From Candidatus Tyrphobacter aquilonaris (GTDB lineage: Bacteria > Vulcanimicrobiota > Vulcanimicrobiia > Vulcanimicrobiales > Vulcanimicrobiaceae), in assembly GCA_003133745.1 (NCBI GenBank), contig PKZD01000020.1:1-53878 (forward strand): DNA of 53,878 nt, read 5' to 3'. The position numbers and the translations under genes are program-made. Under the pieces are notes generated by a model. The model did not search any database, was not told where the DNA came from, and saw only the letters and a list, made by a program, of their open reading frames with translations. This document shows, in pieces, positions 16,999-23,986 of this stretch (positions within the stretch are counted from its first letter, which is position 1; each line of letters begins with the position of its first letter).

Positions 16999-17391
16999 GT
17001 GGACGACTTCTACCGCGATTACATCCTCGACCACTACCGTAACCCGCGAAACTTTGGGCACCTCGATGCCCCAACGGCAAGCGCCGAGGATCTCAATCCG
17101 CTTTGCGGCGACCAGATTCGCATGGAACTGCAGATCGACGACGGGGGCATCGTCCGCGCGGTGCGTTTTTCCGGCAACGGCTGCGCGATCAGCCTCGCCT
17201 CTGCGTCGATGCTGACCGAGTCGATATCGGGCATGCCGCTCGAAGACGTTGCGAAGCTCTCCAAGGACGTCGTGCTCGAGAACGTCGGCATCGGCATCAG
17301 CCCGACGCGCATGAAGTGCGCGATGCTCGGCCTGCGCGTGCTCAAGAGCGCCGCAATCGGCGAGCTCGCGGGCTGGCCCGACGAAGAATAA
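16999..17391 (+). CDS. sufU: SufU sulfur acceptor/scaffold
   Basis: 130 residues, GTG start. The three zinc/sulfur-relay cysteines are in place: PLCGD (Cys36), GNGCAIS (Cys62) and RMKCAML (Cys107), with the Asp after CG conserved. SufU accepts persulfide from SufS and, in Gram-positives and related phyla, works as a zinc-dependent sulfurtransferase. The insertion between Cys62 and Cys107 (SISGMPLEDVAKLS) is the SufU hallmark distinguishing it from IscU. It is the last gene of the suf operon and nearly abuts the convergent Pro/Thr-rich membrane-protein gene. Confidence 0.93.
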   Translation: MDDFYRDYILDHYRNPRNFGHLDAPTASAEDLNPLCGDQIRMELQIDDGGIVRAVRFSGNGCAISLASASMLTESISGMPLEDVAKLSKDVVLENVGIGISPTRMKCAMLGLRVLKSAAIGELAGWPDEE

Positions 17392-17393
17392 TC

Positions 17394-18140
17394 CTAGCGC
17401 GGTTTGATGTAGAAGTGCTCGGTGATAAGCGTTCCCTGCGGTAGCGTGGCGACCGTAAAAGTGATGTAGTATTCACCCGTTGTCGCCCTCACGTCGGCGG
17501 TGACGCGGTATGTGCCGTTCCCGTTCGCCGCGGAGCGAATGTCGGCGATTCGCGCGTGGTCTTGCATGAAATCTTCCGAGGGTGCGCCGGAGCCGGAGGC
17601 GAGATAGTTCTCGGCGCCGGAACGGTCTCCGCGCGCGAGCGCATCGAGATACGACCTCACGACGCCCTCTGGACCCTGATCCGATCCATACGATGCTTCG
17701 CGCGGCGCGGGCGTCGCGGGCTTCGCAGTCACAACCTCGGGAACAGGCGTCGTCGGTACCGGCGCCGGCGTTGCCGTGATGACCGGCGCGAGCGTCGCGC
17801 TCGCCGTCGCCGTCGCCGTCGGTGTCGGCGACGACTTCGGCGATGCCGTCGCGTGCGGCGTCACGCTGGCCGTCAGAGAAGGCGATGGGGGCGGCGTTCG
17901 CGATGGCGAGACGCGCGGATGCGGCGTCCCGTGCGGTGGCGGCGTCGCGCTCGGAATCGGCGTCACCGGTGGCGGGCTCATCGCCTGCTGCGCGCCCGAA
18001 CCGCGACCGCCGAAGAAATGCGCGAGCAAACCGCCGAGCAGTAATCCCGCGAATACGACGATGATCATCAACGGGATCACCGGCAATCCCCCGCCTTCGT
18101 GCTCGTCCTCGCTGCGCCGTCGACGCGGTGTGTATCGCAT
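17394..18140 (-). CDS. Single-span membrane protein with long Pro/Thr/Ser linker and C-terminal small alpha/beta domain
   Basis: 248 residues. A charged N-terminus (MRYTPRRRRSEDEHE) precedes one TM helix (VIPLMIIVVFAGLLLGGLLA, ~20-40). About 110 residues of low complexity follow (PPPVTPIPSATPPP and related runs). The last ~85 residues form a compact domain (GVVRSYLDALARGDRSGAEN through GTLITEHFYIKPR) resembling NTF2/DUF4878-like exported domains. Function is unknown. The topology implies an extracytoplasmic sensor or binding domain on a stalk. ATG 18140 is chosen because upstream sequence in frame is antisense-like. The GC-rich T-P repeats can look like a DNA repeat but are coding. Confidence 0.65.
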   Translation of the reverse strand: MRYTPRRRRSEDEHEGGGLPVIPLMIIVVFAGLLLGGLLAHFFGGRGSGAQQAMSPPPVTPIPSATPPPHGTPHPRVSPSRTPPPSPSLTASVTPHATASPKSSPTPTATATASATLAPVITATPAPVPTTPVPEVVTAKPATPAPREASYGSDQGPEGVVRSYLDALARGDRSGAENYLASGSGAPSEDFMQDHARIADIRSAANGNGTYRVTADVRATTGEYYITFTVATLPQGTLITEHFYIKPR

Positions 18141-18241
18141 CAGCGCATCACAGGCAGGGCGGGGCAACCGTCGGCGGCCATCGTCGAAATACCTACTCCT
18201 CGTCGGCAGGCAGCTCCTCGGAGACGGTAAAAGAACAGCGC

Positions 18242-18583
18242 GTGATCCGCGTAAGGGTCCCGCTCGATCTTCACTCGGTCGCCAGCAGCGGCGCGGCTGC
18301 GTTTGCCCTCGCAACGCCCCTGCGCGTGCGCGAGTTGCTCGCTCTCGCGGTGCGCGAAGCAATCGGCAATCTCGCGCCCCAGGACAAGTTCGCTCGCAGC
18401 ATGCACCGTACGCTTAAGGGGCTCTCGTCGGGCGACTACACGCTCGCCATCGACGGACGGATATTTGCGGACCCGGAGACGATCGTCGTCTGTACCGGCA
18501 CCGCCGATGTCCGTTTCTTTACTTCCCCCCGGGCGGTGTCGGGACGGGTTGCGGCCAGGACTCCTCGCGCGAGAGTTCGGTAA
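18242..18583 (+). CDS. Small hypothetical protein, possibly beta-grasp-like
   Basis: 113 residues from a GTG (18242); the open frame extends upstream to 18128 without support. The sequence has VIRVRVPLDLH, PLRVRELLALAVREAI, then DYTLAIDGRIFADPETIVV and VRFFTSP. The order strand, VRELL helix, late strand and DG turn is loosely reminiscent of ubiquitin/MoaD-like folds, but there is no C-terminal GG, so that is only a structural guess. The last ~65 bases overlap the convergent GH125 gene, so the true end may involve little functional sequence. It is divergent from the Pro/Thr-rich membrane protein. Existence is likely but not certain. Confidence 0.45.
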   Translation: MIRVRVPLDLHSVASSGAAAFALATPLRVRELLALAVREAIGNLAPQDKFARSMHRTLKGLSSGDYTLAIDGRIFADPETIVVCTGTADVRFFTSPRAVSGRVAARTPRARVR

Positions 18584-19775
18584 AGAGCGCATTCGGCCAG
18601 GCGAAATCGGAGCGCGTATAATGCCTCGGATCGTTCGCGTCAAATGACTCGTGGAGCAAGTGGTTTCCCGTATCGGAGTTTGCAAGGTAGTCGAGGTCGC
18701 GCTGCGTTTCCTTCGGATCGACGCTCGTGAGCGCCTCGACGATGAGCGCGAGCGGCCACACGTAACCTCGCGGCGTATGCGCGCTGCCGATCCCTGAAGC
18801 TTCCCGTCCGCTGTAGTAGTACGGATCGCTCGGCGAAAGCGCGAAACGCCGGGTCGCCTGATAGATCGAATCGTGCACGTCGACGTAGCCGATATACGGC
18901 GCCGAGAGCAACGAAGGAACGTTCGCGTCATCCATGAGATTTGCGTGCCCGAAACCGTCGACTTCGTACGCGTAGATGCGCCCGAAGTGAGGAACGAAGA
19001 CGGTGCCGTAACGCTCGATCGCCGAGTGAACCTGTACGCTCAACCCCCACGCCTCTTCCGCGAGGCGCTCGTTGTGATAGACCTGACGCTCGATCGCGCT
19101 CAGCTGCTGGAGTTCGACGACGGCAAACATATTTTGCGGGATATTGTACGAAAACTGCGCGGCATCGTCGGAGGGGCGGAAACCGGTCCAGATCATGCCG
19201 GTGTAGGCGGTGGGCATGCCGGCGCCGTCCCCGGCGAGAGACCAGTTGCGATACCTCGAGCGCTGCGCGTGATGCTGCTCGGTTCGCAAGACGCGAAGCA
19301 CGACCACATACGCGCGCTCGAGTGCGGGGGTGAAGACCGAGGCATCACCTTCGCTCTTCCAGTACCGATACGCGAGTCGAATCGGGTAAAGCAGCGAATC
19401 GACTTCGAACTTGCGCTCCGCGACCCGGTAGTCTTCGGTGAACGCGTTCGCATAGGGATCGATGAGGATGTACCGCCCCTGCCGAGCGATCGCGCCCCGC
19501 AGCATGGCTCGAATGGCGGGCTGCCCGTGGGCCTGCGGCACATAGGCGAGCAGCACGGCGCTCGAGTCGCGGAGCCATTCCATGTCGATGTCGCCACTCG
19601 AGATGAACGTCGTCCCATCGTCTTCGAGCACGGCGTGGTGGCTATAGGCCTCGTCAGCCGCGTGATTGTAGATCGCCCAGAGGGTCGCGACGCGATCCAG
19701 GGCCGGCGCCGCCGCCATGCAAGCAAGAGCCACCGCGCATAAGAGAATGCTCGGGTGACGCAATCGCTGCAGCAT
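18519..19775 (-). CDS. Exported GH125 exo-alpha-mannosidase
   Basis: 418 residues with a signal peptide (SILLCAVALACMAAAPA). It matches glycoside hydrolase family 125, metal-independent exo-alpha-1,6-mannosidases: SSGDIDMEWLRDSSAVLLAY (about 59-78), EVDSLLYPIRLAYRYW, YNIPQNMFAVVEL, NLMDDANVPSLLSAPYIGY and HTPRGYVWPLALIVEAL. The (alpha/alpha)6 barrel enzyme removes terminal mannose from glycans. Export suggests it acts on glycoprotein, polysaccharide or host/plant-derived mannans outside the membrane. No transporter or other glycoside hydrolase lies adjacent. The start is ATG 19775, giving the signal peptide. The 3' end overlaps the small + strand gene. Confidence 0.88.
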   Translation of the reverse strand: MLQRLRHPSILLCAVALACMAAAPALDRVATLWAIYNHAADEAYSHHAVLEDDGTTFISSGDIDMEWLRDSSAVLLAYVPQAHGQPAIRAMLRGAIARQGRYILIDPYANAFTEDYRVAERKFEVDSLLYPIRLAYRYWKSEGDASVFTPALERAYVVVLRVLRTEQHHAQRSRYRNWSLAGDGAGMPTAYTGMIWTGFRPSDDAAQFSYNIPQNMFAVVELQQLSAIERQVYHNERLAEEAWGLSVQVHSAIERYGTVFVPHFGRIYAYEVDGFGHANLMDDANVPSLLSAPYIGYVDVHDSIYQATRRFALSPSDPYYYSGREASGIGSAHTPRGYVWPLALIVEALTSVDPKETQRDLDYLANSDTGNHLLHESFDANDPRHYTRSDFAWPNALFTELSREESWPQPVPTPPGGK

Positions 19776-19847
19776 CTTCGTGTATGATGGTACCGGGGCT
19801 GGGGATAATCCTCTCTCAGGCGTTCACCAATAGAAGGATAGGAAACG

Positions 19848-20573
19848 GTGCTGACCCGGATCGTGCTGGCGGCAAGCGCGCTGCTCGCTTTGGCCGCAAC
19901 CCCGGCTGGGGTACAGGGGCAGTATCGCGTTTCGGGTCAGGACCTCTATCGCGTCGGCGCGATTCCGGCGACCACGAGCATCTCCTACTCGGGAGAGGAG
20001 TCGCTCTCGATTCAGCCTTTCGGCAAGAGCGTGCGCTTCATTGCCGTCGCGGATTGCGTACGCACGGATGCAACGGGGAGCTCGACGGAGCACGCGCGCT
20101 TCGTCCAGGAGTTGCAGCCGGACGGAAGCTTCGAGGATCGCCTCGATGACGATCCCGATTTCTTGACCGTGCTCAATCAACCGTTCGCCGTCCGGCTCGA
20201 TCCCGCGACGATTCGCGATCTGCGCGAGCTGCGCGGTCCCGTGCCGTTCGCGGCCGCTTCACCCGTCGGCGGGGGCGATCTCCGCGGCTCGCTGCGACCC
20301 GGCCCGTCGGGTCTGCTCTTCGGGCGTCGCGTTGTTGGGGTGCGCTTTCAAGCCGTCGGTTTGGTCAACGGACCGTTGCCGGGGCGCGCTTCCACGTCGA
20401 TCAACGGTCGAATCCATCTCGACGGAACCGCCTACTACGACGTCGAGCGCGCGCTCCTGCTCTCACTCGACGCGCAACTGACCATTGACGGAACGCTCAA
20501 CGAGGGGCACCTCCCCTCCGCGCCCGTGCAGATCGTCTACCGCCGGAGCATCCGCAGCGCGGGGCAGGGCTAG
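19848..20573 (+). CDS. Secreted protein of unknown function
   Basis: 241 residues from GTG 19848, preceded by a purine-rich AAGGATAGGAAA. The signal peptide is residues 1-24 (VLAASALLALAATPAGVQG), followed by a mostly beta-strand protein (YRVSGQDLYRVG, ISYSGEESLSIQPFG, INGRIHLDGTAYYDVE, LLSLDAQLTIDGTLNEG). The single cysteine is in ADCVRTD. The C-terminal half resembles all-beta periplasmic proteins in which a measured value is compared with YYDVERALLLSLD-type strands, but I do not recognise a family. It is divergent from the mannosidase and overlaps the convergent downstream gene by four bases at their stops. Confidence 0.6.
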   Translation: MLTRIVLAASALLALAATPAGVQGQYRVSGQDLYRVGAIPATTSISYSGEESLSIQPFGKSVRFIAVADCVRTDATGSSTEHARFVQELQPDGSFEDRLDDDPDFLTVLNQPFAVRLDPATIRDLRELRGPVPFAAASPVGGGDLRGSLRPGPSGLLFGRRVVGVRFQAVGLVNGPLPGRASTSINGRIHLDGTAYYDVERALLLSLDAQLTIDGTLNEGHLPSAPVQIVYRRSIRSAGQG

Positions 20574-20962
20574 AACGCGCTGACCAGTTCGACTTGGAGC
20601 GGATGCCTGAGCGGGAACTCGGTCAGCTCCGTGAGCGGCGTGAATGCGAGGTGGTTTTGATGGCAATCAACGAGCATCTCGATGCCCCGGCGCACGGACC
20701 CGGTTTCCTCGATGTACTTGGCCAGCTTCTTACGAAAATACGTGCGCGGATCGTGCAGCACGCGAGCGTAGTACGGGTCGCCCGTTAAGCCGTCGGTTCC
20801 AACGCCTTCCTTCGGAACCAACCAGACGAACCAGGGATCCTCGTGCGCTCGATAGCCGATCAAGACGAGGGGAATCGCGCGGGCCGAGTCGAGATCCGGG
20901 AGAAAACTGCACATCGTGTAGGCGTCGAAGGAAATCTCCGTGGACTCGAGGGGCTGCTGCAT
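20570..20962 (-). CDS. Conserved-looking hypothetical cytoplasmic protein
   Basis: 130 residues, ATG start, no signal peptide or membrane segment. Features are an aromatic-rich middle (EDPWFVWLVPKEGVGTDG), a charged helix (RTYFRKKLAKYIEETGSVRR) and a C-terminal strand region (LRHPLQVELVSAF). Codon use is like the neighbours. No family is recognised. It is divergent from the ECF sigma gene, so it may share a control region with it, and overlaps the secreted protein gene at the stops. Whether it belongs to the sigma factor's regulon cannot be told. Confidence 0.5.
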   Translation of the reverse strand: MQQPLESTEISFDAYTMCSFLPDLDSARAIPLVLIGYRAHEDPWFVWLVPKEGVGTDGLTGDPYYARVLHDPRTYFRKKLAKYIEETGSVRRGIEMLVDCHQNHLAFTPLTELTEFPLRHPLQVELVSAF

Positions 20963-21083
20963 GGATGCCGCTTCCGCAGGGGCGCGCGGGAACCTCCGCC
21001 GCGCCGCGTGAAACTCAACGGCACAGGACGGCGGTTCGAGGCAAGAGATGAGCGCGCTCGCACCGCTCCTTCAAGGAGCCTTC

Positions 21084-21719
21084 GTGTCACCTGCGGTTCA
21101 GCCCGCACGCCTTCCGGCCAAGCGCCGGGAGAGCAAGAGCGTCGCGAATGTCGAGAGCTTCGATCGGATCGTTGACGACTACCAGCGCAGGCTCTACGGC
21201 TTTGCGCTGCGGATGACGGGAAACCGCGAGGACGCCGAGGAGATCGTGCAAGATGCTTTCGTGCGCGCCTATCGGGCCCTCGGCAAGATGCCCCCCGAAC
21301 AGCGCGCCGGGTTGCGCCTTCAGCCATGGCTCTATACGATCACGCTGAACGTGACGCGCAACCGACTGCGCAGCAAGCGTCCCACGAGCGTCGCGCTCGA
21401 TGCGCTCGCCGATCCCGATGCGCTGTTGCGCGAATCGAATGAACCGCCGCCACAGCAGCCCGAGACGATCGTGGAGCAGAACGCCGATGTAGCGCTCGTC
21501 GAACGCGCGCTTCTTCAGCTTCCCATGCACTTACGCGCCGCGGCGACGCTGCGCTTCATCGAGGGACGCAGCCACCCCGAGATCGCGGAGATCCTCCATC
21601 AACCGATCGGAACCGTGAAGTCGCACGTTCATCGCGCGGTCCGCATTCTGCGAAAAATCCTCGGCCCTCAGGTCGGCCGCTACAATCCCGAAGGAGCAAC
21701 CACCCATGCGATGTCGTGA
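21084..21719 (+). CDS. ECF sigma factor
   Basis: 211 residues from GTG 21084, which has a perfect AAGGAG five bases upstream; an in-frame ATG at 21048 would add 12 residues but lacks a ribosome site. Sigma region 2 is FDRIVDDYQRRLYGFALRMT through EDAEEIVQDAFVRAYRAL. Region 4 is LQLPMHLRAAATLRFIEG and SHPEIAEILHQPIGTVKSHV. There is no region 3, as in ECF/sigma-E types. Its 3' end overlaps by 14 bases the gene for a zinc-finger/MGMT fusion, the usual position of an anti-sigma factor. The signal it answers may therefore be DNA alkylation (inference). Confidence 0.9.
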   Translation: MSPAVQPARLPAKRRESKSVANVESFDRIVDDYQRRLYGFALRMTGNREDAEEIVQDAFVRAYRALGKMPPEQRAGLRLQPWLYTITLNVTRNRLRSKRPTSVALDALADPDALLRESNEPPPQQPETIVEQNADVALVERALLQLPMHLRAAATLRFIEGRSHPEIAEILHQPIGTVKSHVHRAVRILRKILGPQVGRYNPEGATTHAMS

Positions 21720-22446
21720 CATCGAGGTGCTGTGGGACGAAACCCGCGGCGACTGCGCTCGCGCGTTGAAGGAGCAGGTGACGATTCACCTCCACGCGTG
21801 CCCACACTGCCAAGTCCTCTACGAAGAGTGCGAAGGCGTCGCCTACTGCCTCTCGTGCTTGCCGGTGCCCGAGCCGTCGCTCGATCTCGCGCGGAGGATT
21901 CTCGATCACATCGGCTCCATGCGCATCCGTCTGCGTACCGAACCGCTCATCCTCGCGTCGGCGCGCGCGCCGTTCGGTCGGCTCTACGTCGGCTTCAAGG
22001 GGCAGCGCATCGCGTACATCGGCATCGACACGGGCACCTCATTCGAGGAGGTGCGCACGCGCGTCGAGCAGCGGCTACGCCGCCCCGTCGTCCGCGGCGA
22101 AGCCCCACCCTGGCTCCAGGGCACGCTCGACCGCTTCTTCGAGACCTGGCACGTCGACGATCGCGTGGTCGACATCAGCGACCTCACGGAATTCGAACAG
22201 GCGGCGCTGCGGGCCGCAGCCACGATTCCCCGGGGCGAGGTACGTTCTTATGGATGGGTCGCGACGCAGATCGGGCGCCCGAAGGCCGCACGCGCGGTCG
22301 GCCGGGTGATGGCGCGCAATCCGCTCCCGCTCTTCTTCCCCTGCCATCGCGTCGTCGACTCATCGGGAGGGCTGCACGACTACTTCTACGGCCTTGAGAT
22401 GAAGGAACGCTTGCTCCGGATGGAAGGGTATCGGCGCGCGCGTTAG
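21706..22446 (+). CDS. Anti-sigma-type zinc motif fused to O6-alkylguanine-DNA methyltransferase
   Basis: 246 residues. The N-terminal ~70 residues carry HLHACPHC, i.e. His28-x3-Cys32-x2-Cys35, the ZAS/zf-HC2 anti-sigma signature, with further cysteines at 42, 48 and 51. Residues ~75-155 match the MGMT N-terminal ribonuclease-H-like domain. Residues 160-246 are the DNA-repair domain: IPRGEVRSYGWVATQIGRP, AARAVGRVMARNPLPLFF, and the acceptor Cys213 in PCHRVV, then SGGLHDY and KERLLRMEG. MGMT transfers alkyl groups from O6-alkylguanine irreversibly to its cysteine. Fused to an anti-sigma domain beside its ECF partner, alkylation could release the sigma factor. That is inference; simple repair protein is the alternative. 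Confidence 0.88.
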   Translation: MRCRDIEVLWDETRGDCARALKEQVTIHLHACPHCQVLYEECEGVAYCLSCLPVPEPSLDLARRILDHIGSMRIRLRTEPLILASARAPFGRLYVGFKGQRIAYIGIDTGTSFEEVRTRVEQRLRRPVVRGEAPPWLQGTLDRFFETWHVDDRVVDISDLTEFEQAALRAAATIPRGEVRSYGWVATQIGRPKAARAVGRVMARNPLPLFFPCHRVVDSSGGLHDYFYGLEMKERLLRMEGYRRAR

Positions 22447-22465
22447 CAAAACCACCGCCGAGTCC

Positions 22466-23959
22466 ATGAACGACCGCCGGATTGCCGCGATTCCCGATGT
22501 CCACGGCCATGCCAAAGGCGAGCATCGGCCCTATGCCGAGGAACGCCCGATCGCCTACTCCGCTCGCATGCTCTTCCTCTGGTTCTACCATGCGTGCCGG
22601 CGCGGTTACCCGCGCTTCCTCATGGTGAGCGACCACGTGAACTTCCTCACGTTCGAGGACCCCGGAGCGGTGAACACGCTTCGACGCGCGCTCAAGCTCG
22701 CCGAGGCGGGCGATCTCTACGGTGCCGCTGAAACGGCGGGCGTCGACGTCGCCCACGCAGCGATCGTATCCGAAGGGCTGCGACGTGGCATGCGCTTCTC
22801 GATCGGCGCCGAGGTCGATAGCGATCCGCGCTCGCGCCCGGACGCGCAGAACATCGTCGACGCCATGCGTCCCGACGGCATGATCCGCTCGGTCCACTTC
22901 CTTACGATCAATCACCCGGAGAAAGGCGCCGATTGGCCGTGGCCTTTCGACAACGAAGAGTTCGTCGCACTCTTCGATGCCGTCGGTACGGCGCGCGTGT
23001 GGGAGATGTACGTCGCCAAGCTCCTCGAAGAGGTCGAGAAGCTTCCAGGGCAGATCGTCGGTCATCTCTACGTGCCGGCAGTCTTCGGTCACTGGCCCGA
23101 GAGCAAGAAGCTCGACGAGTACGAAAACCGCGTGATCGAGGCGTGCAAGCGACGCGGGATGGCAATCGAGTTCAACACGCGCTTTCTCTATCGCGAACAT
23201 TCCGAGGATCAGAAGAAACGCTATCTCGACGCCTACCGGCGCCTGCTGCGCAAGGCGAAGTCGAAGGGCGTCCCGATCGCGATCGGCTCCGATGCGCACA
23301 GTCCACGGGACCAGGGTAATGCCTTCGAGATCGCCCTCAAGGTGCTCGACGATTGCGGAATCAACGAGTTGGCCTTCCCCGTCGACGGGAGAATCGCGCG
23401 CGTCGCGTTGCGAGCGACACGCGAAAATCTCGAATCGGCGCGTCGGCGCCCCGAACGTCCGTCGCTTCCCGGCAGCAGCATCACCGGCTTCAGCCGCGCG
23501 GAACTCGGACTTCCCGAGGAATCGGAGAGCGCTCGCGCCCTACGCGTCGGCGGCGCGCGCGCAGCGCGGGCTGCCGGTTCCAAGCGTAAGGCTGCCTTGG
23601 CCCGAGTCATCGCTTCGAAAAGCAGCGCATCACGGCGTAGCGCGGAATCGGCGGCCGGCTCCTCCAAGGCGAAGGCCGCGAAGGCCTCCAAACGCGCCGT
23701 ACCCGTAAAGAAAGCACCGACGAAGAAAAAGGCGGCGGCGCCGAAGAAGGCCGCCGCAAAGAAGAAAGCGGCTCCGAAGCGCATGCAGCGCCCGCCCCAG
23801 AGAAAGGTTCAAAAGCGGAAAGTGGCTCCGTCGCGCGCGGCGAAACCGAAGAAGCCCGCGGCGAAGCCCGCGCCGCGGAAGCCCGCCCCCAAGAAGAGCG
23901 TGCAGGCCCCACGTAAAGGAAAGACGAGCAAGAGCAAGACGACGAAGCGTCGTCGCTAA
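22466..23959 (+). CDS. PHP-domain phosphoesterase with histone-H1-like basic tail
   Basis: 497 residues. Residues ~1-300 are a PHP domain: IPDVHGHAKGEH (HxH, His13/15), LMVSDHVNFLTFED, GAEVDSD, GHLYVPAVFGHWP and AIGSDAHSPRDQGNA, giving the metal-binding His/Asp set. PHP enzymes are metal-dependent phosphatases or nucleases (histidinol phosphatase, polymerase PHP, YciV). From about residue 372 the protein becomes Lys/Ala/Pro/Arg-rich (KKAAAPKKAAAKKKAAPKR-type), like histone H1 or AlgP tails that bind DNA. The combination suggests a nucleic-acid-located phosphoesterase. It lies 19 bases after the MGMT fusion and 27 before an EF-G paralogue. The substrate is unknown. Confidence 0.85.
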   Translation: MNDRRIAAIPDVHGHAKGEHRPYAEERPIAYSARMLFLWFYHACRRGYPRFLMVSDHVNFLTFEDPGAVNTLRRALKLAEAGDLYGAAETAGVDVAHAAIVSEGLRRGMRFSIGAEVDSDPRSRPDAQNIVDAMRPDGMIRSVHFLTINHPEKGADWPWPFDNEEFVALFDAVGTARVWEMYVAKLLEEVEKLPGQIVGHLYVPAVFGHWPESKKLDEYENRVIEACKRRGMAIEFNTRFLYREHSEDQKKRYLDAYRRLLRKAKSKGVPIAIGSDAHSPRDQGNAFEIALKVLDDCGINELAFPVDGRIARVALRATRENLESARRRPERPSLPGSSITGFSRAELGLPEESESARALRVGGARAARAAGSKRKAALARVIASKSSASRRSAESAAGSSKAKAAKASKRAVPVKKAPTKKKAAAPKKAAAKKKAAPKRMQRPPQRKVQKRKVAPSRAAKPKKPAAKPAPRKPAPKKSVQAPRKGKTSKSKTTKRRR

Positions 23960-23986
23960 GAGCTGACTACCGAAGGAGAGCCACTG

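Noticed and set aside
17740-17960. CRISPR- or minisatellite-like repetition
   Set aside because: No constant repeat length or unique spacers. It encodes a Pro/Thr/Ser linker.
19776-19847. Sigma-70 promoter with GATAAT (19804-19809) for the secreted-protein gene
   Set aside because: No acceptable -35 hexamer at 16-18 bases, so I did not list it.
23580-23958. Low-complexity purine-rich repeat as a separate element
   Set aside because: It is the in-frame Lys/Ala-rich tail of the PHP protein with a normal stop.
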